The notes: generated by a model from the letters alone, not told the origin. 64,000 nt of DNA from CALMEC01 sp964531025 (GCA_964531025.1 CAZHDY010000001.1:186001-250000); one strand, 5' to 3'; positions 7,843-16,187 are shown, counted from the stretch's first letter. Numbers and translations are program-made.

Positions 7843-7941
7843 ATGAGCCGGCAACTCTCCGCGAACGGCGTGCCACGAATCCAGGGTGACGATGGCGAGC
7901 CTTCCCAAAATCCGCCGGTCGCGCCTCGACGCGGCCCGTAG
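7843..7941 (+). CDS. possible leaderless 32-residue upstream ORF overlapping the corA start
   Basis: ATG 7843 lies seven bases after TATCCT and opens a 32-codon frame beginning MSRQLSANGVPRIQ. It overlaps the first 50 bases of corA in another frame. If transcription starts at 7842, ribosomes would meet this ORF first and could affect corA translation. It has no homologue I know and may be an ordinary 5' leader. Confidence 0.25.
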   Translation: MSRQLSANGVPRIQGDDGEPSQNPPVAPRRGP

Positions 7942-8887
7942 CGAGCGTCCCCCGACCCGGACGACGCCCGACGTCCAGCGCCTTGAGCACGACGGGCTGA
8001 CCTGGCTCAACATCGAGAGCCCGACCAGCGTCGACGCGCAGTGGCTCTCGGCCAACTACGACTTCCACGAGCTGGACATCGAGGACGTGCTCTCGCGCCG
8101 CCAGCAGCGGTCGAAGATCGACGAGTACGCGGACTACCTGTTCATCGTCCTCCACTTCCCCCGCTTCGACAAGCGTACGCAGCGCATGCAGGCGGCCGAG
8201 CTCGACATGTTCGTCGCGAACGACCTCCTCATCACGCTCCCCAAGGAGCCGCTGAAGCCGCTGTCGGCGTTCTGGTCGCAGCTTCGGTCGCTCCCGGACG
8301 AGCGCGAGAAGCACATGACGAAGGGCTCCGGGCACCTCATCTACGAGCTGGTGGACCGGATGTTCGACTACTGCTTCCCGATCCTCGGGAAAATCGGTCA
8401 CAAGCTGGAGTGGATCGAGGACCAGGTATTCGAGGACCGCAGCACCGAGGTGGTGCGCGACATCTCGAACACCAAGCAGGAGATCATCAACTTCCGCAAG
8501 ATCATCAAGCCTCAGCGCCCGACCCTCCATGGCCTGGAGCGAACCACCCAGCGGTACGCACCGCATGACCTTGAGCTCTACTTCGACGACATCGTCGACA
8601 AGAACGAGCGCATCTGGGACGAGCTCGAGAACTTCAAGGAGGTCGTCGAGGCGCTCGACGACACCAACGAAGCCGTCATCCGATCCCGTCAGAACGACAT
8701 GATCCGCGTCCTGACGCTGCTCTCGGGGATCATGCTGCCGCTCACCCTCGTCACCGGGTTCTACGGGATGAACACCGAGCACCTGCCCTTTGCCGGGGAC
8801 TGGTGGGCGAACCTCTTCATCGGCGGCGTGATGGTGGCCCTGGTGGGCGGGCTCGTCTGGTTCTTCCACAAGCGACGCTGGCTCTGA
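7892..8887 (+). CDS. corA: CorA-family magnesium/cobalt transporter
   Basis: This 331-residue protein has a long cytoplasmic funnel domain, two C-terminal membrane helices (MIRVLTLLSGIMLPLTLVTG and the last 25 residues), and the YGMN selectivity motif between them. It ends in a basic FFHKRRWL tail, as CorA proteins do. It forms a homopentameric Mg2+ channel in the inner membrane. I prefer ATG 7892, though GTG 7886 is also in frame. It is preceded by its own promoter-like TATCCT. Confidence 0.93.
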   Translation: MASLPKIRRSRLDAARSERPPTRTTPDVQRLEHDGLTWLNIESPTSVDAQWLSANYDFHELDIEDVLSRRQQRSKIDEYADYLFIVLHFPRFDKRTQRMQAAELDMFVANDLLITLPKEPLKPLSAFWSQLRSLPDEREKHMTKGSGHLIYELVDRMFDYCFPILGKIGHKLEWIEDQVFEDRSTEVVRDISNTKQEIINFRKIIKPQRPTLHGLERTTQRYAPHDLELYFDDIVDKNERIWDELENFKEVVEALDDTNEAVIRSRQNDMIRVLTLLSGIMLPLTLVTGFYGMNTEHLPFAGDWWANLFIGGVMVALVGGLVWFFHKRRWL

Positions 8888-8973
8888 CCCGCGCCCCGGC
8901 GCCGGGCATCGTAGAGTGTCGGGAATGCTCGGAGGATGCACAGGGCGACGCGTGCCCAGGAGGTTCGGCGCCC

Positions 8974-9465
8974 ATGGACCATGACGTCATGTGGGCACCG
9001 TGGCGGATGAGCTACGTCACCGCCGACCGTGCGGATCGTCCCGAATGCGTCTTCTGCGCCGCCCCCCGGGCGGATGACGACGCCGACCCCTATATCCTCC
9101 GCCGCGGCCGCACGGCCTACGTGATCATGAATCGCTACCCCTACAACAACGGCCATCTCATGGTGGTGCCGTTCCGGCACGTGCCGCGTCTCACGGACCT
9201 GGATTCCGCGACGACAACCGAGATCATGGCCCTCACCCAGGTCGCGCAGGGGATCCTGCAGGACGCCATGCACCCGCACGGGTTCAACCTCGGGATGAAC
9301 CAGGGGAGCGCGGCCGGCGCAGGCATCGAGGAGCACCTGCACCTGCATATCGTGCCGCGATGGGTGGGCGACACGAACTTCATGCCCGCGATCGGCGACA
9401 CGCGGGTGATGCCGCAGCACCTTGATGAAACGTACGAACTACTCCGGGAGGGGTTCTCCGCATGA
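8974..9465 (+). CDS. HIT-family hydrolase/phosphorylase
   Basis: This 163-residue protein has the histidine-triad motif EHLHLHIVPRW (His121, His123, His125) and an N-terminal Cys25-x2-Cys28 pair as in zinc-binding HIT proteins. Actinobacterial relatives act on dinucleoside polyphosphates such as Ap4A. The start is ATG 8974 with AGGAGG ten bases upstream, and TAGAGT at 8912 is a likely -10. Its stop overlaps the next start by four bases (ATGA), coupling it to the phosphohexomutase. Confidence 0.92.
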   Translation: MDHDVMWAPWRMSYVTADRADRPECVFCAAPRADDDADPYILRRGRTAYVIMNRYPYNNGHLMVVPFRHVPRLTDLDSATTTEIMALTQVAQGILQDAMHPHGFNLGMNQGSAAGAGIEEHLHLHIVPRWVGDTNFMPAIGDTRVMPQHLDETYELLREGFSA

Positions 9466-10811
9466 CGCTATCGCCCGACGTGTTCAAGGCTTACGACATC
9501 CGCGGCCTCTACGGCGACGAGATCGACGAAGCCGGCATGGAACGGGTCGGACGGGCGTTCGTCGCCGTCACCGAGGCGTCCCGGATCGCCGTCGGCCACG
9601 ACTGTCGCCTCTCCTCGCCCTCCGTCGCCGACGCGTTCTGCCGCGGCGCGCTGGCTGCGGGCGCCGACGTCTGTGACCTGGGGCTCACGGCCACCGAGAT
9701 GGTCTACTTCGCGGTCGCCGACGGCGGCTTCGACGCCGGTGCGGCCATCACCGCCAGCCACAACCCCCCGCAGTACACGGGCGCGAAGCTCGTGCGGCGC
9801 GGCGCGGTACCGCTCTCGGGCGAGACGGGCATCGGCGAGGTCGGCCGGCTCGCGCTCGACGACCCGGCCACGGCGGCCGCCCCGGGTGTCCGCTCGGACG
9901 ACCCGACGCTCCTCACGCGATTCGTCGATGCCTGCATGGCGTTCGTCGACCCCGCCGCGATCCAGGGTCTCCGGGTGGTCATGGACGCCGCCAACGGCAT
10001 GGCGGGCCGCTATCTGCCCGCTGTGATCGAACGGCTGGACATCGACGCCGTCCCCTACTATCTGGAGCTCGACGGCCGGTTCCCCAATCACCAGCCGAAC
10101 CCGCTGCTGGAAGAGAACCGCCAGTTCATCATCGAACGCGTCCGTGAGGACGGCGCCGACCTCGGGATCGCCTGGGACGGCGACGCCGATCGCTGCTTCT
10201 TCATCGACGACGCGGGCGAGTTCGTCCCGGGCGACTTCCTCACCGCGCTTCTGGCCGACCACCTCCTGCGTCGGCACGGCCCCGCCCCCATCGTCTACGA
10301 CCTGCGCGCGTCGTGGGCCGTTCGCGACGCGATCCGTGCGGCCGGCGGTACCCCTGACGAATACCGCGTGGGACATGCATTCATCAAGGCCCGCATGCGT
10401 GAGATCGACGCGATCTTCGCCGGCGAGGTGAGCGGCCACTACTACTTCAAGGAGTTCTCCTACGCGGACACGGGTCTCGTCCCGGCCCTCCTGGTCCTGG
10501 AGCTCCTCGCCCAGTCGGGGAAGAAGCTGTCGGAGCTCGTCGCGAGTTTCCGCGAGCGGTACCACATCTCCGGTGAGATCAACTCCACGGTGGCGGACCC
10601 CGAGGCCGTGTTCGCGGCGCTTCGCGAGCGCTATTCCGACGGCAGCCAGACAGAGGTCGACGGCCTCTCGGTGTCGTTCGAGGACTGGCACTTCAACGTG
10701 CGTTCGTCCAACACCGAGCCGCTCATGCGCCTCAACCTGGAGTCCGTGGTCTCGGAGGCCGACATGGAACGCCGGCGTGACGAGGTCCTCGCGATCATCC
10801 GAGGCAGCTGA
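9462..10811 (+). CDS. phosphomannomutase/phosphoglucomutase
   Basis: This 449-residue alpha-D-phosphohexomutase has four domains. The catalytic phosphoserine is Ser99 in ITASHNPPQYTGAK, the metal site is WDGDADRCFF, the sugar-binding loop is GEVSGHYYF, and the phosphate-binding C-terminal loop is VRSSNTEPLMRLN. GEVSGH and the tail fit bifunctional PMM/PGM enzymes that supply mannose-1-P or glucose-1-P. It is coupled to the HIT gene upstream. Confidence 0.95.
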   Translation: MTLSPDVFKAYDIRGLYGDEIDEAGMERVGRAFVAVTEASRIAVGHDCRLSSPSVADAFCRGALAAGADVCDLGLTATEMVYFAVADGGFDAGAAITASHNPPQYTGAKLVRRGAVPLSGETGIGEVGRLALDDPATAAAPGVRSDDPTLLTRFVDACMAFVDPAAIQGLRVVMDAANGMAGRYLPAVIERLDIDAVPYYLELDGRFPNHQPNPLLEENRQFIIERVREDGADLGIAWDGDADRCFFIDDAGEFVPGDFLTALLADHLLRRHGPAPIVYDLRASWAVRDAIRAAGGTPDEYRVGHAFIKARMREIDAIFAGEVSGHYYFKEFSYADTGLVPALLVLELLAQSGKKLSELVASFRERYHISGEINSTVADPEAVFAALRERYSDGSQTEVDGLSVSFEDWHFNVRSSNTEPLMRLNLESVVSEADMERRRDEVLAIIRGS

Positions 10812-10812
10812 C

Positions 10813-10926
10813 GTGGCACGTTCCACCGCAGAGCACACGGACGCGGCCGCCGACGACTCACCGGATGCCGTCTCAACGGCCCGACACGAAGGACATCGCT
10901 CGTACGGAACGCCGGGAGCGGCGTGA
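10813..10926 (+). CDS. possible 37-residue ORF between the mutase and ABC genes
   Basis: A GTG at 10813, one base after the mutase stop codon, opens 37 codons ending in a TGA that overlaps the GTG of the ABC ATPase (GTGA). The peptide is hydrophilic and Ala/Asp/His-rich. No clear ribosome site precedes it, and third-position GC is well below that of its neighbours. The end-to-end junctions make coupled translation possible, but I cannot exclude chance. Confidence 0.25.
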   Translation: MARSTAEHTDAAADDSPDAVSTARHEGHRSYGTPGAA

Positions 10927-11621
10927 CGCCGCTCACAGAACGCGTCACCGAGATCGTTGCCCGTGATCTCGAGGTCGTCTATCAGCGCGGAGCCGAGCCG
11001 GCGGTGTCGGGCATCGACTTCACCCTCGGTCCCGGGGATGCGCTTCTTCTCACGGGCGGGCACGGATCGGGCAAGACCTCCGTCCTGCGTGCCGTCCTCG
11101 GGCTTGCCCGGGCCACCGGGGACATCGAGGTTCTCGGCTCGTACCCGGGTGATCCACAGAACGCGGCACGCATCGGTTACGCCCCTCAGGGCCGGCTGTT
11201 CTCCGACGGGCTCACCCCACGGCACCTCGTCACCACCGTGGCGGTCCTGCGCACGGGACGTCGCGACGCAGGCGCGGTACACGACGCCCTCGATCAGGCC
11301 GGTATCCCGTCCGATCGGCATGACGCCCGGGTCCTCGGTGTCGAAGAGCTTCGGCGCCTCTCCCTGGCCTGTGCCCTGGTGGGCTCGCCGGATGTCCTGG
11401 TATTGGACGATCCGTGGGAGTTCGAGGAGACCGTCACAGCGATCGACCGCACCCGCGAGCGGGGCGGCATCGTGATCGGTGCCTCACATGAGCCCGGCGG
11501 GCTGCCGGAGTTCTTCGGATCGCAGATCGCGCTGGTCGGCCTCGAGGACGATGACGGCGAGACGGGCGAGGCCGATACGGATGACCAGGATTCTGGCGCC
11601 ACCGAGGAGGGCGGAGAGTGA
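10923..11621 (+). CDS. ABC transporter ATP-binding protein
   Basis: This 232-residue nucleotide-binding domain has Walker A GGHGSGKTS (45-53), a Q-loop in GYAPQGRLF, and Walker B VLVLDDPWE. The signature is degenerate (GVEELRRLSLA in place of LSGGQ). Residues 210-232 form a very acidic tail. It starts with GTG 10923 and its end overlaps the permease start by four bases, so the two make one exporter-type ABC system. The substrate is unknown. Confidence 0.9.
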   Translation: MTPLTERVTEIVARDLEVVYQRGAEPAVSGIDFTLGPGDALLLTGGHGSGKTSVLRAVLGLARATGDIEVLGSYPGDPQNAARIGYAPQGRLFSDGLTPRHLVTTVAVLRTGRRDAGAVHDALDQAGIPSDRHDARVLGVEELRRLSLACALVGSPDVLVLDDPWEFEETVTAIDRTRERGGIVIGASHEPGGLPEFFGSQIALVGLEDDDGETGEADTDDQDSGATEEGGE

Positions 11622-12433
11622 ACAGCGTCCTGCTCATCGCACGGGGCGACATCACCTCGGTCGTACGTCGCTGGTGGTACTCGGGGCTCGTGGCGATCGG
11701 GCTTCTCGGAATGGTCGTCGCAGTCGTCGGCGCCTGGGGTAAGGAGGGTCGGCCCCAGGCCGACGCCTTCCGTGCCGACGTCGCGTCGGTGTACCTCCTG
11801 GCGGGACTGGCGTTGGCCCTCACCGTCGGAGCGACCACGTTCTGGCCGGCCATTCAATCCGGCCATCTCGGGCTTCTCACGGCCTCCGGGGCCCGGCGTA
11901 TCGAGATCGCCCTGGGACGCGTGCTGGGACGCGTCGTGGCCCTTCTCGCTGCGTTCGCCCTCTGGATCATCGGTTCGCAGGTCGCCTCCATCGTGCTCGA
12001 CCGCGGCCTCGACGGACCGCTCACGGTCCACGGGCTCACGATGACGGTCACGGTGCTCTTCGCCATGCTGGCCGCCGCCGCCATGAGCACGGTGATGGGT
12101 CCGGTGGTCGCCGGATTCGTCGGAATGTCGGCCTATATCGTCATCCAGGCCGTCGTGAACCTGGAAGCCGCCGCCGACCTCGGCCGCCTGGGCTCGGCGA
12201 CCGGAACCGTCCACATCGCCTACGACATCCTGCCCCGTTCCATCCTGTCGCCGATGATCGTCGACATGCACAACCGGGGCACCGGCGGACCGGCGTCCCC
12301 GCAGCTCGAGATCAACGACATCCCGGTGACGGTCTTCGCATCCGGCTGGGGCAGCGTGGTCTGGACCCTGCTGTGGTGCGCCGTGATGGTCGGCCTCTGC
12401 AACCTGGGCACCCGCCGCCGCACCTTCAACTAG
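11618..12433 (+). CDS. ABC transporter permease (ABC-2-like)
   Basis: This 271-residue integral membrane protein has about six hydrophobic segments (for example WWYSGLVAIGLLGMVVAVVG near the N terminus and the last helix before the RRRTFN tail). It resembles ABC-2 exporter subunits. It starts with GTG at 11618 inside the ATPase stop region. Its TAG stop (12431-12433) forms the first three bases of a palindromic element. Confidence 0.88.
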   Translation: MNSVLLIARGDITSVVRRWWYSGLVAIGLLGMVVAVVGAWGKEGRPQADAFRADVASVYLLAGLALALTVGATTFWPAIQSGHLGLLTASGARRIEIALGRVLGRVVALLAAFALWIIGSQVASIVLDRGLDGPLTVHGLTMTVTVLFAMLAAAAMSTVMGPVVAGFVGMSAYIVIQAVVNLEAAADLGRLGSATGTVHIAYDILPRSILSPMIVDMHNRGTGGPASPQLEINDIPVTVFASGWGSVVWTLLWCAVMVGLCNLGTRRRTFN

Positions 12434-12599
12434 ATGGTTGATTCCGCAGGGCCGCGGCTGCGGACCCCGGGTGCGTACAAGCCCGGTGCCAGGCACTCAA
12501 CTTGCACGTATCAATCGACACGACCGGGAACAGCCTGGTAGTCAGGGACGTTCTCGGGCCCGACGCGAGCATTCGCAACTCTGGTGCCTGGCGCCCGGG
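12431..12599 (+). repeat. palindromic element copy 3 (left end) with a long-range inverted repeat
   Basis: TAGATGGTTGATTCCGCAG matches the left end of the copy at 40.9 kb and starts on the permease stop codon. A 7-bp hairpin follows at once (12443-12449 with 12458-12464). Further on, 12482-12496 pairs almost perfectly with 12584-12599 across about 90 bases. The matching right end (GGAATCAACCATC) is missing, so the copy is rearranged. The 306-base gap to mqnE holds no gene that I can support. Confidence 0.55.
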
Positions 12600-12710
12600 T
12601 TGCATGAACGCCGGGACGCCCTGACCGCGGAGACCGGTCAGCGTATCGATCGGGCCCCAGGCGGATCACCGGAACGGGGTCCACGAAAGGGCCTCGTCAG
12701 GGTTGGGAGT

Positions 12711-12729
12711 GCCGGTCGATCCGACCGGC
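12711..12729 (-). terminator. hairpin downstream of mqnE
   Basis: A perfect 8-bp stem (12711-12718 with 12722-12729) with a 3-base loop lies 11 bases past the mqnE stop codon. There is no T tract. Confidence 0.45.
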
Positions 12730-12739
12730 GGCGCCCCGC

Positions 12740-13828
12740 CTACGCGGTGGCGAGCTCTTCCCGGTCGACCTGGCCGTAAAGCGTGTTGCGCTCGACGGGC
12801 ACCTTGCCCCCGTCCTCGACCAGCTGCCGGATGCGGTCCTGGGTCAGACCGAGCGGGGTCTGAACCGTGGTGGCGTGCGCGATGCGCTCCTCGGTGAGGG
12901 TACCGCTGAGGTCGTCCAGCCCGTAGGAGAGCGCCTCTGATGTGATCTCCTCGCCCAGCATGACCCAGTGGCCCTTGATGTGCGGGAAGTTGTCCAGGAA
13001 GAGCCGGCCGATCGCGATGGTACGGAGCTTCTCCTCGCGTGACGGCCCCGGCAGGTAGGCGAACTCGGTGTTGCCCGGGAGGAACGGCAGCGGGATGAAC
13101 GCCTGGAAGCCGTTGGTCTCGTCCTGCAGGTCGCGCAGCGCGAGCATGTGCTCGATCTGCTCCTCGGGGGTCTCGAAGTGCCCGAAGAGGAGCGTCGAGT
13201 TGGTGCGAAGCCCGAGCCCGTGCGCCTCGCGATGGACGCGGAGCCAGGTTTCGGCGGGCACCTTCCGGTCGGCGATGATCTTCCGGACCCGCTTGCTGAA
13301 CACCTCGGCACCGCCGCCCGGCATGGTGTCGTGGCCGGCGGCCATGGTGCGCTCGAGCGCCTCCCTCGAGGACACCTTCGAGAGACGTGCGATGAAGTCG
13401 ATCTCGACGGCGGTGAGCGCGGTGAGCGACACGTGTGGCAGCGTCGCCTTCAGGTCACGGAAGAGTTCCTCGTAGTACTCGAGGTTGTACTCCTTCGTCA
13501 TACCGCCGACGATGTGGAGTTCCGTGATTCCGAGGTCGGCGTACTGGGATGCACGCGTGACGAGGTCGTCGACGCTGTAGGCGTATGCCCGCTCGTCCTT
13601 CTCGGTCCATACGGCGAACGCGCAGAACCCGCAGCCCACGACGCAGATGTTGGTGGGGTTCAGGTGGGCGTTCACGTTGTAGGTGACCTGGTCGCCGTGG
13701 CGACGGCGGGTGACCGCGTCGGCGGCGGCGCCGAGATCCTCCAGAGGGGCGTCCTTGTAGAGGCGTACCGCCTCCTCCGGTGTGAGCCGCTCACCGTCGG
13801 CGGCGCGTGCGAGAAGTGTGTCGACCAT
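12740..13828 (-). CDS. mqnE: aminofutalosine synthase (radical SAM)
   Basis: This 362-residue radical SAM protein has the cluster motif Cys62-x3-Cys66-x2-Cys69 (NICVVGCGFCAF). PGGGAEVFSKRVR, LFGHFETPEEQIEHM and LRDLQDETNGFQAF are typical of MqnE rather than MqnC or CofH. It joins chorismate-derived 3-(1-carboxyvinyloxy)benzoate to adenosine in the futalosine route to menaquinone. The start is ATG 13828, seven bases after a TACCTT -10. No other mqn gene lies in the window, so the pathway genes are scattered. Confidence 0.92.
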   Translation of the reverse strand: MVDTLLARAADGERLTPEEAVRLYKDAPLEDLGAAADAVTRRRHGDQVTYNVNAHLNPTNICVVGCGFCAFAVWTEKDERAYAYSVDDLVTRASQYADLGITELHIVGGMTKEYNLEYYEELFRDLKATLPHVSLTALTAVEIDFIARLSKVSSREALERTMAAGHDTMPGGGAEVFSKRVRKIIADRKVPAETWLRVHREAHGLGLRTNSTLLFGHFETPEEQIEHMLALRDLQDETNGFQAFIPLPFLPGNTEFAYLPGPSREEKLRTIAIGRLFLDNFPHIKGHWVMLGEEITSEALSYGLDDLSGTLTEERIAHATTVQTPLGLTQDRIRQLVEDGGKVPVERNTLYGQVDREELATA

Positions 13829-13835
13829 GCGGGAA

Positions 13836-13841
13836 AAGGTA
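13836..13841 (-). promoter_or_regulatory. -10 element of a leaderless mqnE transcript
   Basis: TACCTT on the minus strand lies seven bases before the mqnE ATG, with no ribosome-binding site. Confidence 0.5.
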
Positions 13842-13971
13842 TCAAGCCCCGTGGTCGGAATGCGCCCCGCGGGGGCCGGTGGTCGCCCTTCGGTTCACCT
13901 GTCACTACGGGCGTCCTCACGGGGCATGCGGCGCGGCTGGTCCCATCGCACGGCTGCTACCGTTGCCGGGT

Positions 13972-14298
13972 ATGGCCTACGCCGACGAGTTCCGCCTCAT
14001 TCTCGACGAACTGTCGCCCGATTGGGCGTCGTTCGAATGCCGCCTCACGGTCGACGATCCGCACCGCCTGGCGGATGCCCGTGTCGCCCTCGCCCGGGCG
14101 AACGCCCGCCCGGTCCGTACGCTCGACGACCACGACTTCGAGATCACGGTGGCCAACACCTCCGGACGGGGCGCTGCCGCGGGTGTTGTCGAGTCGGCGC
14201 TTCGCATCGTCGATGGTCTCGGCATCACCGGGCGCATCTGGTGCGGTGACGCATACGACACCCTGCGGCCGGCACCCGCCCACCGCTACGGCCCTTAG
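13972..14298 (+). CDS. hypothetical protein, 108 residues
   Basis: This is a small soluble protein of unknown function, with alternating strands and helices (ASFECRLTVDD, DFEITVANTSG, GVVESALRIVDGLGITGRIW). TACCGT eight bases before ATG 13972 suggests a leaderless transcript, and mqnE diverges upstream. The TAG stop is followed directly by ATGGTTGG and then by the start of the next gene 11 bases on, so the two are probably co-transcribed. Confidence 0.65.
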   Translation: MAYADEFRLILDELSPDWASFECRLTVDDPHRLADARVALARANARPVRTLDDHDFEITVANTSGRGAAAGVVESALRIVDGLGITGRIWCGDAYDTLRPAPAHRYGP

Positions 14299-14309
14299 AT
14301 GGTTGGTTG

Positions 14310-14747
14310 ATGTACCGGTCCCCCGACGATATCGCCCTCCTCACCGAGCTGGCGGGTGTCCTGGATCAGACGATCAACGACGCCGGGCTCTCGAGCGGTA
14401 CCTATCTGGTGCTGAGACAGCTGAGGAAGGCCGGGAAGCCCATGGGGGTCTCGGCGATGGCCATGGTGCTCGAGGCGGAGCCAGAAGAGGTCGCCGAACT
14501 CACCCGCCGTCTCGCCGAAGCGAACTGGGTCACGGTCCGTGGCCAGGGCGTCGAGATCCTTCCCTCGGTGGCCAAGCGTATGGAGGAGCTGGACGCCGAG
14601 GCCACCGAGGCCATGCGCCAACACGTCCTCGACCGGGCGCACTCGCCGACGGTCTACGGCCTGGTGGCGGCGATGCAGGGTGGACGGTTCACCGTCGATG
14701 ATCTCCTGGACTTCCTGAACGAAGAGCCTGAGGACGACGAGGACTGA
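14310..14747 (+). CDS. small winged-helix-like protein
   Basis: This 145-residue protein reads like a MarR-type fold: helices at the N terminus, a TYLVLRQLRKAGKPMGVSAM segment, a recognition-like helix (EVAELTRRLAEANWVTVRGQG) and a basic turn. The C terminus is acidic (EEPEDDED). It could be a DNA-binding regulator, but the wing is weak and I would not name a family. ATG 14310 is preceded by an in-frame TTG at 14307. It follows the 108-residue gene closely. Confidence 0.6.
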   Translation: MYRSPDDIALLTELAGVLDQTINDAGLSSGTYLVLRQLRKAGKPMGVSAMAMVLEAEPEEVAELTRRLAEANWVTVRGQGVEILPSVAKRMEELDAEATEAMRQHVLDRAHSPTVYGLVAAMQGGRFTVDDLLDFLNEEPEDDED

Positions 14748-14749
14748 GT

Positions 14750-14802
14750 CCGTCGTAACCGACGGGATCGACCGTCAGCCGACGGCCGTGACGGGCCCGT
14801 CA
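14750..14802. terminator. palindromes between convergent genes
   Basis: A 6-bp hairpin (14750-14755 with 14760-14765) and a 14-base perfect palindrome (14789-14802) fill the 66-base gap between two convergent genes. They are terminator-like but lack T tracts. Confidence 0.35.
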
Positions 14803-14813
14803 GACAACGGTGG

Positions 14814-15491
14814 CTACGCTCGAGGCGTGCCGTCGCGCGATCCGGTCTCCCCCTTCAGGAGCCGAGCCGCGTCGGTGTGGATGTCCTCCATGGCCGATCC
14901 GAGCGCTGCCGAGAGCGATGCGGCGATACCGGCGCGACCGCACGCGTTCTCCAGATCCCGCAGGAGCTCGATGAGCTCACCGTCGAGGGTGTCCTGGACC
15001 GCCACGAGGTGCTCGGTGGCCGTGAGATAGGTGCTGTGCGCGACGTGCGCATCCGATTGCAGCTGCGCGCCCTGATCCAATTCGGCGATCCGGGCTATGG
15101 AACGGGCGGGATCCAGCCGCCAGTCGGCCAGTGCAGCTGCGGCATCACCCAGGGTGCGGGCGCTCCGGGTCGCCCCCGCCCCGAGATCCGACGCGGCGAG
15201 TCGTTCGGCGAGTGTGGCCACGAGACGGCACTCCTCGCCGTCGATGGACTCCTCGATGTACTCGACCAGGAGTACGGCCGCTGCGATCCGATGACGTTCA
15301 TCGATGTCATCGATCGCATCCCCTTGCCGATCGACGCAGAAGACCCCACCGTTCCGTCGCACGCAGAGGTAGCGACGGGTGTCCGGCTCGGGTTCCACGG
15401 CGCGGATGCCGGTCACCGGATCGTCCGGTTGGGCGTAGCGGCCCGCGATCGCGTCGAGATCCCGGGCGAGTTCTGCCAGCTGGTCGGTCAC
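14814..15491 (-). CDS. hypothetical protein, 225 residues
   Basis: I do not recognise this mostly helical, acidic protein. The first third contains a short strand region (TRRYLCVRRNGGVFCVDRQG) and the rest is predicted helix. It has no signal peptide or membrane segment. It starts with GTG 15491, seven bases after TACCCT on the minus strand, which suggests a leaderless mRNA. It diverges from the Nudix gene. Confidence 0.65.
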   Translation of the reverse strand: MTDQLAELARDLDAIAGRYAQPDDPVTGIRAVEPEPDTRRYLCVRRNGGVFCVDRQGDAIDDIDERHRIAAAVLLVEYIEESIDGEECRLVATLAERLAASDLGAGATRSARTLGDAAAALADWRLDPARSIARIAELDQGAQLQSDAHVAHSTYLTATEHLVAVQDTLDGELIELLRDLENACGRAGIAASLSAALGSAMEDIHTDAARLLKGETGSRDGTPRA

Positions 15492-15571
15492 GCCCCCGAG
15501 GGTAGCGGGACGGGACTCTCAGCGGGGGGTCGGAACCTGACGCCGTATCGGGAACGGACGGAGGCCTCGGC

Positions 15572-15577
15572 TATCCT
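15572..15577 (+). promoter_or_regulatory. -10 element of a leaderless Nudix transcript
   Basis: TATCCT lies seven bases before ATG 15585, with no Shine-Dalgarno sequence between. Confidence 0.5.
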
Positions 15578-15584
15578 TTCGTAG

Positions 15585-16187
15585 ATGCTCGGCGACTTGC
15601 ACAGCCCATTCCCACGTGCACGCCAGCTGGCCGAGATCCTTCAGACACCGGTCGCCGGTGATCCTCCCGCGACGTCCGCGCGACGTGCAGCGGTCCTCAT
15701 CCTCCTGTTCGATCGGCGCGATCAGGCCCACTTCGTCCTGACCCGTCGTACCGACTCACTGGCCCACCATCCGGGGCAGATCTCGCTTCCGGGCGGCGCA
15801 ATGGAACCTCAGGACCCGTCACTCGGAGTGGCGGCGCTACGCGAGACCTACGAGGAGGTCGGCGTCCATCCCGACAGGGTCGCGCTGGTCGGGCGCCTGC
15901 CAGACGTGCACACGGCCGTCTCGGATTTCCTGGTGACCCCGTTCGTTGGCGTGCATGAGGGACCGCCCCAGATGCGTGCGGAACCCCTGGAGATCGCACG
16001 GATCTTCACGCCGACGGTACGGGCCCTGATCCAGGCCGACGCCGCCCTTCCGGCAGATCCCACGATCGCGACACTCCGGTATCCGTTATGTGACGAGGAC
16101 GTCTGGGGTGCGACCGCACGAATCCTGCGCGAGGTGAGCCGACGGATCCGATCGGCGATCGAATCCCCGCTCTCGTCGGGGGTGTAG
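15585..16187 (+). CDS. Nudix hydrolase, CoA-pyrophosphatase type
   Basis: This 200-residue protein has the Nudix box from GGAMEP through RETYEEVGV, preceded by the LTRRTDSLAHHPGQISLPGG segment that marks the NudL/YeaB CoA pyrophosphatase family. The enzyme would split coenzyme A or related nucleotides into 4'-phosphopantetheine and 3',5'-ADP, using metal bound by the Glu residues of the box. It stands alone behind its own promoter, and its TAG stop is followed by a hairpin. Confidence 0.88.
   Translation: MLGDLHSPFPRARQLAEILQTPVAGDPPATSARRAAVLILLFDRRDQAHFVLTRRTDSLAHHPGQISLPGGAMEPQDPSLGVAALRETYEEVGVHPDRVALVGRLPDVHTAVSDFLVTPFVGVHEGPPQMRAEPLEIARIFTPTVRALIQADAALPADPTIATLRYPLCDEDVWGATARILREVSRRIRSAIESPLSSGV

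Noticed and set aside
9468..11321. A 617-codon frame antisense to the phosphohexomutase and ABC gene
   Set aside because: Same cause. The plus-strand genes have clear active sites and coupled starts, and the antisense product is unlike any protein.
14296..14310. TAGATGGTTGG after the 108-residue gene, like an element end
   Set aside because: Only ten bases match, no inverted partner or inner block follows, and the next gene starts at 14310.
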